A stretch of DNA of 64,000 bases, taken from NCBI RefSeq assembly GCF_024679095.1, contig NW_026112164.1:993074-1057073 (forward strand). Direction: 5' to 3'. The translations under genes and the position numbers were made by a program. Under the pieces are notes generated by a model, which had not been told where the DNA came from, searched no databases, and saw nothing but the letters and a program-made list of their open reading frames with translations. This stretch comes from Eriocheir sinensis. Its lineage: Eukaryota; Arthropoda; Malacostraca; Decapoda; Varunidae. Numbering within the stretch: position 1 is the stretch's first letter; each line of letters opens with the position of its first letter. This document shows positions 32,801 through 47,209 of the stretch, one piece after another.

Positions 32801-35283
32801 TAACTGCCTGGTGGGATGATGACCCTGGCTTAACTGCCTGGGTGGGATGCTGACCCTGGCTTAACTGCCTGGGTGATGCTGACCTGGCTTAACTGCCTGG
32901 GTGGGATGCTGACCTTGTTTAACTGCCTGGGTGGGATGCTGACCTTGGCTTATCTGCCTGGGTGGGATGCTGATCTTGGCTTAACTACCTGGGTGGGATG
33001 CTGATCCTGGCTTAACTGCCTGGGTGGGATGAGGACCCTGGCTTAACTGCCTGGGTGGGATGCTAACCTTGGCATAACTGCCTTGGTGGGATGCTGACCT
33101 TGGGTTAATTGCATGGGTGGGATGCTGACCTTGGTTTAATTTCCTGGGTGGGATGCTGACCTTGGCTTAACTGCATGGGTGGGATGTTGACCCTTGTTTA
33201 ACTGCATGGGTGGGATGCTGACCTTGGCTTAACTGCCTGGTGGGATGCTGACCCTGGCTTAACTGCCTGGTGGGCTGCTGACCCTGGCTTAACTGCCTGG
33301 GTAGGATGCTGACCTTGGCTTAACTGCCTGGGTGGGATGCTGACCTTGGCTTAACTGCCTGGGTGGGATGCTGACCTTGGCTTAACTGCCTGGGTAGGAT
33401 GCTGACCTTGGCTTAACTGCCTGGGTAGGATGCTGACCCTGGCTTAACTGCGTGGGTAGGATGCTGACCCTGGATTAACTGCCTGGGTAGGATGCTGACC
33501 TTGGCTTAACTGCATGGGTGGGATGCTGACGTTGGCTTAACTGCTTGGTTGGGATGCTGACCCTGGCTTAATTTCCTGGGTGGGATGCTGACCCTGGCTT
33601 AATTGCCCGGGTGGGATGCTGACCCTGGCTTAACTGCCCGGGTGGGATGCTGGCCCTGGCATAACTGCCTGGGTTGGATGCTTACCCTGGCTTAACTGCC
33701 TGGGTGGGATGCTGACCTTGGCTTAACTGCCTGGGTAGGATACTGACATTGGCTTAACTGCCTGGGTGGGATGCTGACCTTGGCTTTACTGCCTGGGTAG
33801 GATGCTGACCCTGGCTTAATTGCCTGGGTGGGATGCTGACCATGGCTCAACTGCCTGGGATGAATGCTGACCCTCGCTTAACTGCCTGGGAGGGATGCTG
33901 ACCCTGGCCTAACTGCCTGGGTGGGATGATGACCCTGGCTTAACTGCCTGGGTGGGATGCTGACCCTGGCTCAATTGTCAGGGTGGGATTGTGATCCTGG
34001 CTCATTTGCCAAGGTGGGATGCTGACCTTGGCTTAATTGTCAGGGTGGGATGCTGACCCTAGCTTAATTGTCAGGGTAGGATGCTGAACCTGGCTTAATT
34101 GTCAGGGTGGGATGCTGACCTTTTCTTAATTATCTGGGTGGGATGCTGACCTTGGCTTAATTGTCTGGGTGAGATGTTGACCCTGGCTTAATTGCCTGTT
34201 TGGGATGCTGACCCTGGCTTAATTGTCTGGATGGGATGCTGACCCTGGCTTAATTGTCTGTTTGGGATGCAAACCTTGGCTTAATTGTCTGGGTGAGATG
34301 CAGACCTTGGCTTATTCGTCTGGGTGGTATGCTGACCTTGGCTTAATTGTCTAGGTGGGATGCTGACTCTGGCTTAATTGTCTGGGTGGTATGCTGACCT
34401 TTTCTTAATTGACTTGGTGGGATGCTGACCCTGGCTTAATTGTCTGGGTGGAATGCTGACCTTGGCTTAATTGTCTGGGTGGGATGCTGACCTTGGCTTA
34501 ATTGTCTGGGTGGAATGCTGACCTTGGCTTAATTGTCTGGGTGGGATGCTGACCCTGGCTTAATTGTCTGGGTGGAATGCTGACCTTGGCTTAATTGTCT
34601 GGGTGGTATGCTGACCTTGGCTTAATTGTCTGGGTGGGATGCTGATCATGGCTTAATTGTCTAGGTGGGATGTTGACCCTGGCTTAATTGTTAAGGTGGG
34701 ATGCTGACTTTGGCTGCTTTGTCTAGGTGGGATGCTGACCTTGGCTTATTTGTCTGGGTGGTATGCTGACCTTGGCTTCATTGTCTAGGTGGGATGCTGA
34801 CCCTGGCTTAATTGTGTAGGTGGGATGCTGACCTTGGCTTAATTGTCTGGGTGGTATACTGACCTTGGCTGCATTGTCCAGGTGGGATGCTGACCTTGGC
34901 TTATTTGTCTGGGTGGTATGCTGACCTTGGCTTAATTGTCTAGGTTGGATGCTGACCCTGGGTTAATTGTTTAGGTGGGATGCTGACCTTGGCTTAATTG
35001 TCTAGGTGGGATGCTGACCTTGGCTTAATTGTTTGGGTGGGATGTTGACCTTGGCTTAATTGTCTGGATGGGATGCTGACCTTGGCTTAATTGTCTGGGT
35101 GGGATGCTGACCCTGGATTAATTGTCTGGATGGGATGCTGACCTTGTCTTAATTGTCTGGGTGAGATGCTGCCCCTGTCTTAATTGTTTGGGGGGGTGCT
35201 GACCTTGTCTTAATTGTCTGGGTGAGACGCTGACCCTGGCTTAATTGTCTGGGTGGGATGCTGACCTTGGCTTAATTGTCTGC
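29821..35283. repeat. 5.4-kb array of a 31-bp repeat, two sequence domains
   Basis: Unit of 31 bp (variants of 28-31) built on GATGCTGACCTTGGCTTAAC then TGCCTGGGTGG; roughly 175 units. 29821 to about 33960 is dominated by the TTAACTGCCTGG form, while 33960-35283 switches to TTAATTGTCTGG with TCAGGGTGG intermediates at the boundary. There are no spacers between units. No open frame of note. Confidence 0.97.
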
Positions 35284-35895
35284 TCGCTAGTTAAGATTGG
35301 GTTACGTTAGGTTAGGTTAGGCTAGGTAAGGTTAGGTTGAGTCGTCCCTTTTGCACTCCTTGCCTCGCACTGGCATTCCCTTTCTCTCGCTCCTACCTGC
35401 TTCCTAGGATAGATTAGGTTATGTAAGGCTAGATGAAGCTAGGTTAGGTAAGACTAGTTAAAGTTAGAGTAGGTAAGACTAGGTGAGGTTAGGTTAGGTA
35501 AGTCGTCCCTCTCACCCTCTCCCTCTCCTTCGCCCTTTCCCTCTCGCTAAGATAGACTCGTCCCCATCATGCCTCTTACCTCTCCTTCCCTTGTCTGCTC
35601 CCTCTCGCTAGGATATATTAGGTTAGATTATATTAGGTTAGGTATAAGGCTAGGGTAAGCTGGGTTAGGTCTTCCTGTATTTCTCTAGACTCGCCCCACT
35701 CTCACATCCTTCCCCTTACCCTCTCTCGCCTTCTCTCGCCCTCGCCTTCTCGCTAGGATAGATTAGGTTAAGTTAGGTCAGGTAACGATAGTTAAGTTAG
35801 GTTAGGTCTTCGTGCATTACTTTACACTATATTAAGTAAGGCTACGTTAGGTTAGGTTAGGTTCGGTTAGGGTTAGGTAAGGCGAGATTAGGTTA
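35284..35895. repeat. Degenerate GGTTA-type repeats with pyrimidine-rich blocks
   Basis: Stretches of TTAGGTTAGG-like sequence separated by CTCTCTCGCCCT blocks, like 27091-27500. Confidence 0.8.
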
Positions 35896-35898
35896 GAT

Positions 35899-36440
<542 letters not shown>

Positions 36441-36904
36441 TAATTCGTTTTTTTTTTTTTTTACCGCATTTCTGTGTTCTTTATACAATTTAGAATGGTA
36501 TTAGAATCCTCCTTGAGGGTTGATACATGTATTCTCTTGCCGTACGTAACTGAGTAGTATACCTTCAATGTTCTTTCTCTTCATTTCACTCTAGAACTGT
36601 ATTTAAAAGAGGTAATGGATATATAATTACCGCATTTCAGTGTTCTTACTCCTTTGTACACTTAGGAATGGCATTAGAATCTTCCTTAAGGGTTGATACA
36701 TGTATTTTCATGCTTTACGTAACTGAGTATTATAATTTCAATGTTCTTTCTCTTTCCTTCACTCCAGAGCTGTATTTAAAAAGAGTTGGTGCGCATACAT
36801 GTACCGCCTTTCAGTGTTCTTTCTCCTTCACAAAATTCAGAACACTATTGGCGTATTCCTTAAGGGTTTGTGGTTGCGTTATATTGCCGTGCATAGCTGA
36901 CTGA
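36441..36904. repeat. ~175-bp tandem repeat, about 2.6 copies
   Basis: ACCGCATTTC(T/A)GTGTTCTT, AAGGGTTGATACATGTATT and TTCAATGTTCTTTCTCTT recur with the same spacing at about 36460, 36630 and 36800. Confidence 0.85.
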
Positions 36905-37180
36905 CTTACCATTTCAGTTCGTAAAAAAATTCGGCGACCGGTTCGCCGACATGACCAAAATTCTTACAGTTCGTGACCATTCGGCGCCATGTCGGCGAAT
37001 GCTCAAGACAATTCGGGGACAATTCGGAGACATGTCGCCGACTATTTGGCGTCCATGTCGTTTTTTGTCGCGGAATAACTGGCGACAAGTCTCCGAATTG
37101 TCTTCGCATGTCACCGAAGTGTCGACGACATGTCGTGGACAATTCTCCGACAGTGCCAAGATTTCTGACAGCTGATCATC
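36905..37180. repeat. Large imperfect palindrome (foldback)
   Basis: The left arm has GACAATTCGGAGACATGTCG (from about 37019) and the right arm carries its near-perfect inverse, GGCGACAAGTCTCCGAATTG (from about 37080), centred near 37058. Inversion extends less perfectly outward to roughly 36920 and 37175. Many short CGACATGTCG-type palindromes occur inside. Confidence 0.75.
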
Positions 37181-37641
37181 TGATGCCCATGTGGCATATA
37201 AAAGCACGGGAATCCGCGCCTACCTCATGGACTACTACAACACCCGGAGCAGTGGCCTGGCAGGACAGAATTGTGGGCGAGTAAATACCATGTGTGGTAA
37301 TATGTGTGGTAATATGTATGAGAGTATGTGTAATAAAATGTATAAATGTGACTTGTTTTTGTTTTGCCCTCCTACAACTATTTTAGAATGAATGAATGTT
37401 TACGTAATATTAATAAACAAACCAGTAACTGAAAGAAGAAATAAATTTAAATAAGTAAAATGAAAAAAAGGTTAAATAATGGCAGAATAATGATATTAAG
37501 AAATAAATAAAGTAATAAATAGTAAATTAATTATGAAATAAATGAAAATGTTAGTTCCAAACCTATTTTATAAATTCATGATTCTTCTTGTTTTTCATAT
37601 TTTCCTGTTTAGTATTTAGTATTATAGTATTATTTTATTCC
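37181..37641. other. AT-rich stretch, no gene seen
   Basis: Rich in AATAAATAAAT-like words from 37400; nothing coding recognised. Confidence 0.5.
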
Positions 37642-39239
<1,598 letters not shown>

Positions 39240-39770
39240 TTTAAAGCCTTTCAACTCAAGGGAAGTGTGCCTCGACCTGCTAGAAATACAAAGTCTATCA
39301 ACAATAATTAAAATATAGAAAATAATTAATAAGATAAATCAGATAATCAACACAAGAGGGGCGTGCCTCGATCTGCTAGAAATGCAAATCCTTCCAACAA
39401 TAAATAAATGAAAATAAAAAAAACTATAAAATAAATAAGATAAATAAGTAGATAAATGGATGAACATTAAGCCTTTCAACACAAAAGAAAATGTGCCTCA
39501 GTCTGCAATAAATACAAAGTCTTTCTACAATAAATATAAATAAAAAAATGAAAATCGGTACATACATCAAATAAAACCGATAATTAAATAAATAAATAAA
39601 GATAAAAAAAATATTTCAACACGAGAGAAGTCGTAATAAAATGCCTTTCAACAGTGAATAAAAATAAGACAATTAAATAAAGAGATAGATAGACGGGTAG
39701 ATAAATAGCCTTCACCCACACGAGCAGTCAGCCTCAGTCTACTAACAATAAAAAAAAAACTTCACTCAAC
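39240..39770. repeat. Degenerate ~118-bp tandem repeat
   Basis: Phrases GCCTTTCAACNCAAGGGAA, GTGCCTC(G/A)(A/G)(T/C)CTGC and AATACAAAGTCTNTC recur four to five times, separated by AATAAATAAGATAAAT-like filler. Confidence 0.8.
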
Positions 39771-39893
39771 TCAACCAACTAATTAAAAAAACAACAATAA
39801 TATCAATAATCCTGTTCATTACAATCATATTCAAATTTATCACCGGGCCCGAAATGTTGTATTAAAATGTGTGTTTGTAGTGAATCCGTAATC

Positions 39894-40055
<162 letters not shown>

Positions 40056-40277
40056 TGTCACGTCCAATATATATATGGCAGAGGTGACAGTTGTGACGTA
40101 CTGGGCAACCCTAATTTTACCGGACGAATGCGATGCTGCCAGACGGATAAATATTTGAGGGCTGCGTGACTGGCTGTATTGTCCCGTGCTGGGGGTGTCG
40201 GTGCTGCTGGTGCTGGGGCTTCCTGGGCGAGACTTGGACTAATATGCAATGTACCACGAAATTAACGGCTGCAGTAG

Positions 40278-40416
40278 TTAGTCCTCCCGAAATTGACCCC
40301 TCTTTCGGCCACCTCTTTGGATTCTTATTAGGAGTAGCGAGTAGCGGGCTTTTTTTTTATATTATTGTTTCCTTTTTTTGTGCCCTTGAGCTGTCTCCTT
40401 TGTTGTAAAAAAAATG

Positions 40417-40492
<76 letters not shown>
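40278..40492 (+). repeat. TAGCGGGC...CCTTGAGCTG repeat, copy 3, running into (CA)n
   Basis: Contains TTGACCCCTCTTTCGGCCAC, GTAGCGGGCTTTTTTTT, GTGCCCTTGAGCTGTCTCC and TTGTTGTAAAAAAAA, then ATGCATACACA and (CA)n to 40492. Confidence 0.85.
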
Positions 40493-40497
<5 letters not shown>

Positions 40498-40555
40498 ACT
40501 CATAATAACTGACTCACTCATACATACACACACTCCCAAACACACTCATTTCTAG

Positions 40556-40637
40556 TTTCTTTTTTTTATATGAGCCGTGATTAGCGGGCTTTTTTTTAAT
40601 ATTTATTTTGTTGCACTAGAGCTGCTTTCTTTCCTGT

Positions 40638-40703
<66 letters not shown>
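40556..40703 (+). repeat. TAGCGGGC repeat, copy 4, running into (CA)n
   Basis: TGATTAGCGGGCTTTTTTTT, GCACTAGAGCTGCTTTC and CCTGTAAAA, directly joined to (CA)n at 40639-40703. Confidence 0.83.
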
Positions 40704-40705
<2 letters not shown>

Positions 40706-40736
40706 AAACTACATATTACTTCACACAGAGTACATT

Positions 40737-40976
40737 GGAAAACTTGTCAAAATCGTGGAAAACTTGTCAAAATCGTGGAAAACTTGTCAAAATCGTGGAA
40801 AACTTGTCAAAATCGTGGGAAACTTGTCAAAATCGTGGAAAACTTGTCAAAATCGTGGAAAACTTGTCAAAATCGTGGAAAACTTGTCAAAATCGTGGAA
40901 AACTTGTCAAAATCGTGGAAAACTTGTCAAAATCGTAGAAAACTTGTCAAAATCGTGGGAAACTTGTCAAAATCGT
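40737..40976. repeat. 20-bp minisatellite, 12 copies
   Basis: Twelve units of GGAAAACTTGTCAAAATCGT with only three single-base variants. Because 20 is not a multiple of 3, all three frames are open and give the same rotated peptide; not coding. Confidence 0.98.
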
Positions 40977-42560
40977 AGTTTCTGATGTAATAATTTCATA
41001 AGTGCTAATTTAGGCCTTTTGACAGCTCACATTTTTTCCTTCTAAGTTCAGCAGCGGTTCGTTAAGGGACAAGGGGATTATAAGAATAGTTTATAAGAAT
41101 AGTTTGGTGTGCTATGGACGATTTACAGCGACGGTTCTGAATGCATATTGATTTTAGGTGATCGAGTGTCGTTTATTTTTCTCTTGATGTCTCTCTGGGA
41201 CGGAGGAATATGTTCGCATTTGTGTCCTTCATAAATTATTTGCATGCCACTTTTTTTACTTCACACTACATACCCAGCCGGCCAGTATTAGGAGTCACTG
41301 TGCTCGACTTGATTTTTGTTTTCTTTTCTTTTCTTTTGTGTGCCAGTTTTCGTCGATTTCTGTATGCATACCGTGTTTCGTACCAAATTATGTGTGTGTG
41401 GTCTACTGTAATGACTTTGCGAGGGTTTTAAATGTATTCTATGGAACTTTAGTATAGACGTATTTTAAATTTTATGGAAGCTGTGGTCAATGAAATATTT
41501 GCATGTATCTATCTATCTATCTATCTATCTATATATGTGTCTGTAGCGTGCCTGTCTAGGAATCTGCTCGCATTTACATCCTTCATAAATTTGTTACTTT
41601 GCTGCTTTAGATAATTTGTTTGACACTACATAAGACTAAAGGAACAGTAATAAGAGTCACTTGGATACTATTTTCCTCTTGGTGTGTCTCTAGCGTGACT
41701 GTGTCCAGGAATATGATCGCATTTATTTCCTTTATAAATTACGTTCTTTGATCGTTTAGATACTTTGTTTGACACTACATAAGACCAGCGGACCAGTATT
41801 AAGAGTCACTTTGTTACTCTTTTCCAGTTGATGTCTGTGTAGCGTGACTGTGTTGGGGAATCTGGTCGCCTTTGTGTCCTTCATGATTTAGGTACTTTTA
41901 TATACTTTGTTTGACGCTACATAAGACCAAAGGAACAGTATTAGGAGTTACTTTCTTACTATTTTCCTCTTGATGTCTCTGTAGCGTGATTGTGTCCAGG
42001 AATCTCGCATTTATTTCCTTCATAAATTACTTACGTTGATACTTTAGATAATTTGACACCACGTAAGACCACCTGACCAGTCTTAGGAGTCACTGTGATA
42101 CTATTTTCCTCTTGATGTCTTTGTAGCGTGACTGTGTTGGGGAATCTGATCGCATTTGTGTCCTTCATATATTATGTACTTTGATACTGTACTTTGTTTA
42201 TTTGATACTACATAAGACCAGAAGATCAGTATTAGGAGTCACTCTGATACTATTTTCCTCTTGATGTCTCTCTAGCGTGACTGTGTTGAGGAATCTGATC
42301 GCACTTGTGTCATTCATATATTAGGTACTTTGATACTTTAGATTATTTGTTTATTTGCCGCGTCATAAGATTAGCAGAACAGTTTTGGGAGTCACTTCGA
42401 TACTATTTTGCACTTTGTCTCTGGCGTTCCTGAGGGTTCAGGACTATGATCGCATGTGTGTCCTTCATATATTAGGTAGTTTGATGCTTTATACACTTTC
42501 TTATTTGACACGACATAAGCGGAACAGTGTTAGGAGTCACTTTGATGCTTCTTAACTTGA
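40977..42560. repeat. Degenerate ~147-bp satellite, about eight copies
   Basis: Begins about 41205. CGCATTTNTNTCCTTCATAAA or ...CATATATTA recurs near 41215, 41568, 41718, 41868, 42006, 42150, 42300 and 42450, with TTTGACACTACATAAGACC, TATTAGGAGTCAC and TAGCGTGACTGTGT between. 40977-41204 is unassigned. Confidence 0.82.
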
Positions 42561-42581
42561 CACTATATAACACATGAGAAA

Positions 42582-42582
<1 letters not shown>

Positions 42583-42647
<65 letters not shown>

Positions 42648-42652
42648 CGTGC

Positions 42653-42716
<64 letters not shown>
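42583..42716. repeat. (TG)n microsatellite with GTGC core
   Basis: Long TG array interrupted near 42642-42658 by four TGCG/GTGC units. Confidence 0.97.
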
Positions 42717-42717
<1 letters not shown>

Positions 42718-43439
42718 CCTTCACCTCTATTCACACGCCAACCAATCGTTCATCACATCGACAGCCTTAATTTCTGTCCGCCATTCAAAGCCATCGCGAT
42801 ACCTGAGCCGCCCAGCCGTCACGCGGACACCTGTAGCCCGGCTCCCACGCGGCGCTGTTTACCAAGTCAACACTCGCCGGTCCTTCATCAATGGAACTGC
42901 GAAAGGTCAGGAACCCTCGCGATCCATCCCTTGCCCGGCCAGAGCGAGGCTGTGAACGGATTGGATGAACGTTCCTGCCCATGAAAATACGCCTCTATAC
43001 TACACTTTTTGTTGCTGGGTATTTGCACTGTTTATAAATACGTTTGTTTTAATAGCGTATAACCAGACTGACAGACAGATAGTAAAAAAGGAGAAAGTTT
43101 AAAGAAAAGGTTATGCTAGGTGAGTTAATGATAGGATAGATTGGACTAGGTCACGTTAGTTTAGGTTAATTTAGGTTAGGATAGTTAAGGCTAGGTAGAT
43201 TGTAAGTCATGTTAAGTAGGACAGAGATTCGGTGGCTCTACTCATGTTCCTTCTCCTGAAAATACACGTCTGTACTATGCCATTTGTTGCTAGGTATTGG
43301 CGGTGTTTACCTATACGCGTGTTTCGGTTAAAAATAAAGATGGACGCGGAAAAAAAAATAGACGGAGAAAAGACTGACGGATAAAAGAAAGACGGAGGAA
43401 AGATAGGCGAAGAAAAGATAGACGAAGTAAAGATAGACA
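42717..43439. other. Unassigned DNA with short GGTTA-like tract
   Basis: 42780-42965 is GC-rich with CpG but no supported exon. 43108-43205 is degenerate TTAGGTTA repeat. Confidence 0.4.
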
Positions 43440-44720
43440 GAGAAAACATAAGTATCAAAGACTCCCGCCAGACGCCGTTGTCATAGATATCGGCGGAGAA
43501 AAAGGCCAGAAAAAAGAGAGTTGAATTAGTTAGAAGTTGGTGGTTAGGAGAAGCTGGTCGGCCGTGTGTTCTTCAGAAGGAAACATAACAAGGGAAAAGT
43601 AGTATAAAAGACTCCCTCCCGCAAGACACCGCCCCCATAAAGAGAGACGGAGAAAGAGGCCGGAAAAAGAATGATCGAATTAGTTAGGAGGAGATGATGG
43701 TTAGAAGCTTGTCGGCCGTGTATTATCGAAGAGTGTTTACTTTTAGGACAAAGGAGACAAAACAAAAGGAAAAGTAGTATCAAAGACGCCCGCAAGACGC
43801 TATTCCCATAAAGAGAGACGGAGAGAGAGGCCGGAAACAGAATGATCGAATTGGTTAGAAGTCCGTGGTTAGGGGAAGCTTGTCGGCCGTGTGTTTACTT
43901 TCCACGAGTGTTTACTTTTAAGGGCAAAGGAGAACGAACAAATAGAAAGGAAAGTACCATAGACGCTCACATGACACTGCCCCGTAATTATAGATGGACG
44001 AAGAAAATAATAAGAAATAGACGGAGAGGAAATAGACGGAGAGGCGGACAGAAGACAGTGAAAGATAGGAGAAAGGAAATTATCAAAGACCCCCGAAAGA
44101 CTCTGTTCCCATGAGATAGACGGAGAAAGAGCGATCGAGTTAGAAAATCCTTGTTGTTGGAAGCTCGTCGGCCGCGTACGAGGAGACAGAACAAGGGAAA
44201 CACGTATCAGAGACGCCCGCAATACTCCGCCCCCATAAAGATAGACGGAGAAAGAGCGATCGAGTTAGAAGATCCTGGTGGTTAGAAGCTAGTCGGCCGC
44301 GTACGAGGAGACAGCACAATTGAAACAAGCATCAGAGACTCCCGCACGACGCCGCTACCATAAGATTGACGGAGAAAGAGGCCGAAAAAAGAGCGATCGA
44401 GTTAGCTGAATGGAAGTAAGTAAACTGAGATCAGAGTACCGCGAACTATAGGAGAATACCAAAGACTCCTACAAGACGCTGTTTTCATAAAAAGGCCAGA
44501 AAAAGATCGACTGAATTAGTTAAAAGAAGGTGATGGTTAGAAGCAGGTCGGCCGTGTATTCTTCAGAAGGAAACAGAAAAAGGGAACAGAACTATATATC
44601 AGACTCCAACAAAACTCCGCCCCCATACTAATAGTCGGAGAAGGAGGCGGAAAAAGAGTGACCGAGTTAGCTAAAGGGAAGGATGCAAACTGAGACCAGA
44701 GTACCGTGACGCGCAACCCT
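43440..44720. repeat. Degenerate 125-175-bp tandem repeat, about nine copies
   Basis: Shared blocks: GACTCCCGCAAGAC-CCGC, CCCATAAAGAGAGACGGAGA, AAGAGGCCGGAAAAAGA, GATCGA(A/G)TTAGTTAG and GAAGCTNGTCGGCCG(T/C)GT, seen near 43470, 43620, 43790, 43970, 44092, 44218, 44343, 44470 and 44608. Unit length varies by internal deletion. Confidence 0.82.
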
Positions 44721-44931
44721 CAAGAAGTCCCGCTCTTTGATGTAACTTTCCCGGCTTCTGTAAAAACTCGCGCAACAAAGTGACAGAAAAATTACACCTC
44801 GGAGTGAGCGTCGACTTCTCTTGGCAGCAGACGAGACAAAAAAGGAGAGGGAACGGGGAGGTTTCTGGGAAGGGCGAGGCATGGAGCAGGAAGGGCCAAT
44901 TGTAGCCTCCGATGGTATATACTCAGGTCGG

Positions 44932-45560
44932 TGTTCTCAGACGCTGCCACCCCTCACGTCAACTGTTTCCAAAGGCCGAAGAGGAGATTATTTGGGTTTT
45001 CATGCTTGTTTTTTTCATGTTCACGGTACAGAAGAAAGGGTCAAACTACCACCAGGGTCATAGAAGTACTCCTGGAAATGCTCCAAACTACTACGAAAGC
45101 CTTGTCAAATGTGTGTTCTTGGCGACCGGAAATGTTTAAGAATATGGCCAGACGCCTCCACCCCTCACGTCAACGGTTTCCAAAGGCCGAAAAGAAGATT
45201 AATCGGGTTTTCATGAGTGGTTTTCCACGGTCATGGTACAAAAGAAGGGTCAGACTACCACCAGGGTCATAAAAGTACCCCAGGAAATGCCACACACACC
45301 TACGAAAGCCTTGTCAAATGTGAGTGCTTGGGGACCGGAATGTTTAAGAATATGACCCTCAGACGCTTCCACCTCACATGTCAACTATTTCCAAAGGCCG
45401 AAGAGGAGATTAATCGGGCTTTCATGAGTGCTTTTCCGCGGTCATGGTACAGAAGAAGGGTCAAACTACCACCAGGGTCATAAAAGTACTCCTGGAATGC
45501 CCCAAACTCCTACGAAAGCCTTGTCAAATATGTGTTCTTGGGGACTGAATTGTTTAAGAA
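44932..45560 (+). repeat. Dispersed ~215-bp repeat (TATTCTCA family), three tandem copies
   Basis: Three head-to-tail forward copies, each with CAACTNTTTCCAAAGGCCGA, AACTACCACCAGGGTCATA and TACGAAAGCCTTGTCAAAT, joined through GTTTAAGAATATG. The left end reads GGTGTTCTCAGACGCTGCC. Confidence 0.9.
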
Positions 45561-45599
45561 TATGACCCTCACCCTCACCTTCCTTCCCTTGCTTGTGTG

Positions 45600-45884
45600 G
45601 GGTGGCGCTTCCTCCTCCTCCTCCTCTTCTTCCTCTTCCTCCTCCTCCTCGCAAGACCGTGGAAGCTGCGAGGTGGATGGAGGAGGGCAGCAGTATTTTG
45701 GCGGAATATTTCAAGGGATCGCTGAGGGAGGCTGTGCGGCTCTGAAGTTTATAGATAAAACTCCTGAGCTCGAGACAGTGATGAGGGGCGGGAAGTGGCG
45801 AGCAGCGAGTGGCGGGCAGGGCGGCGGCAGGGAGGGAGGCAGAGTCCTGAACTGTAGTGGTGTTGAAATCCGGCCCGGTGTAGG
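45600..45884. other. (TCC)n tract then GC-rich unassigned DNA
   Basis: TCC/TTC-rich at 45607-45650. 45780-45850 is G-rich (GGCGGGCAGGGCGGCGGCAG). No gene seen. Confidence 0.4.
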
Positions 45885-46440
45885 TCAGATTATAGTTAGG
45901 TTAGGTTAGGTCAGATTGGGTTACATCAGGTTAGATTGGGTTAGGTTAGTCTACGTTAGGTTTGCTTGGGGTTAGGTCATTTTAGTTTAGGTCACGACAG
46001 GTTGGGTTGGGTAAGATCAGGTTAGGTTAGGTCAAGTTTGGTTAGATTATAGTTACATTAGATTGGGTTAGGCTAGGTTAGGTTAGGTTAGATTAGGTTA
46101 GTTAAGGTTAGGATAAATTGGGTGACGTCAGGTTGGGTTAGCTGAGGTTAGGGTAAATTGGGTTAGGGTGGGTTAGGAGGAGGAGAAAGAACGCCTAGTG
46201 TTTTTTTTTGTTGTTGTTGTTTTGTTTAATTGCCTTTGAGCTGTCTCCCTTTCTGTAAAAATAAAGGTTAAGCTAGGTTAGGATAAGCTAAAATAAGTTA
46301 GGACAAGTTAGCTTATATTAGCTAAGGTTAGGTTAGGTTAGCTGAGGTCAGGCTGGTTAGTTAAGGGTAGGGTAGATTGGGTTAGGTCAGGTTAGGTTAA
46401 ATTAGATGAGGTCAGGATCGGTTATGACAGGACTTTTTGC
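45885..46440. repeat. Degenerate GGTTA repeats with an embedded TAGCGGGC-family tail
   Basis: TTAGGTTAGGTCAGATTGGG-like sequence throughout. Copy 5 of the dispersed repeat (TGCCTTTGAGCTGTCTCCC, CTGTAAAAATAAA) sits at 46197-46264. Confidence 0.8.
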
Positions 46441-46640
46441 CGGGAAATATACTGAGAATAATTAAGGGAGCATCACGTGGTTAAGTCAGGCTAGATTAGT
46501 TCAATAGGTCATTACTGATATTTTTTGGTGGGAAATACATCATAGAATAAAATGAGAATAAGTAGAATAGAATTACGTTGTTAGTCACCCAAGGCTCAGG
46601 GGTTCGGGTTGGTGCCAATCTTGCATACTTTTCTGAAACA

Positions 46641-46762
<122 letters not shown>

Positions 46763-46973
46763 CTGGTGGAGGAGAAAGGAAGCACTCACCATAGGGGTCC
46801 GCTAATCCTCGCTGAGTTAGGTAATATAAAAGACATGATTCACGCCAACAAAACGGATTTAGATGGAGGAGCAGGCACTCACTCTAAGGTTCTATTTATC
46901 CTTAATTTGCTGTAGCGTGGATTAACAACGCCGCCTACTAATGCCCCGCCATATGTTTCCTGGGAGGCTGCTG

Positions 46974-46975
<2 letters not shown>

Positions 46976-47033
<58 letters not shown>

Positions 47034-47145
47034 TGCGTGCGTGCGTGTGCTGCTGGGTTAATATATTGTTCCCAAGCGTCCATCCCAGCGGTGATGGATG
47101 CGAGGCTGGAGCTGTTGATGGAGTTCCAGTAAGTTGTGCATAAAA

Positions 47146-47190
<45 letters not shown>
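46976..47190. repeat. Two (TG)n microsatellites
   Basis: (TG)n at 46976-47030 with TGCG variants after it, and (TG)n at 47151-47190. The unique DNA between them shows no gene. Confidence 0.95.
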
Positions 47191-47194
<4 letters not shown>

Positions 47195-47209
47195 GGATGA
47201 TAGAGCGTG

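Noticed and set aside
29821..35283. Regular short repeats, superficially CRISPR-like
   Set aside because: Units are contiguous with no unique spacers, and the sequence context is eukaryotic.
40735..40985. Lys/Asn/Leu-rich repeat protein
   Set aside because: The 20-bp minisatellite is open in all three frames, giving the same peptide; no start context or conserved domain.
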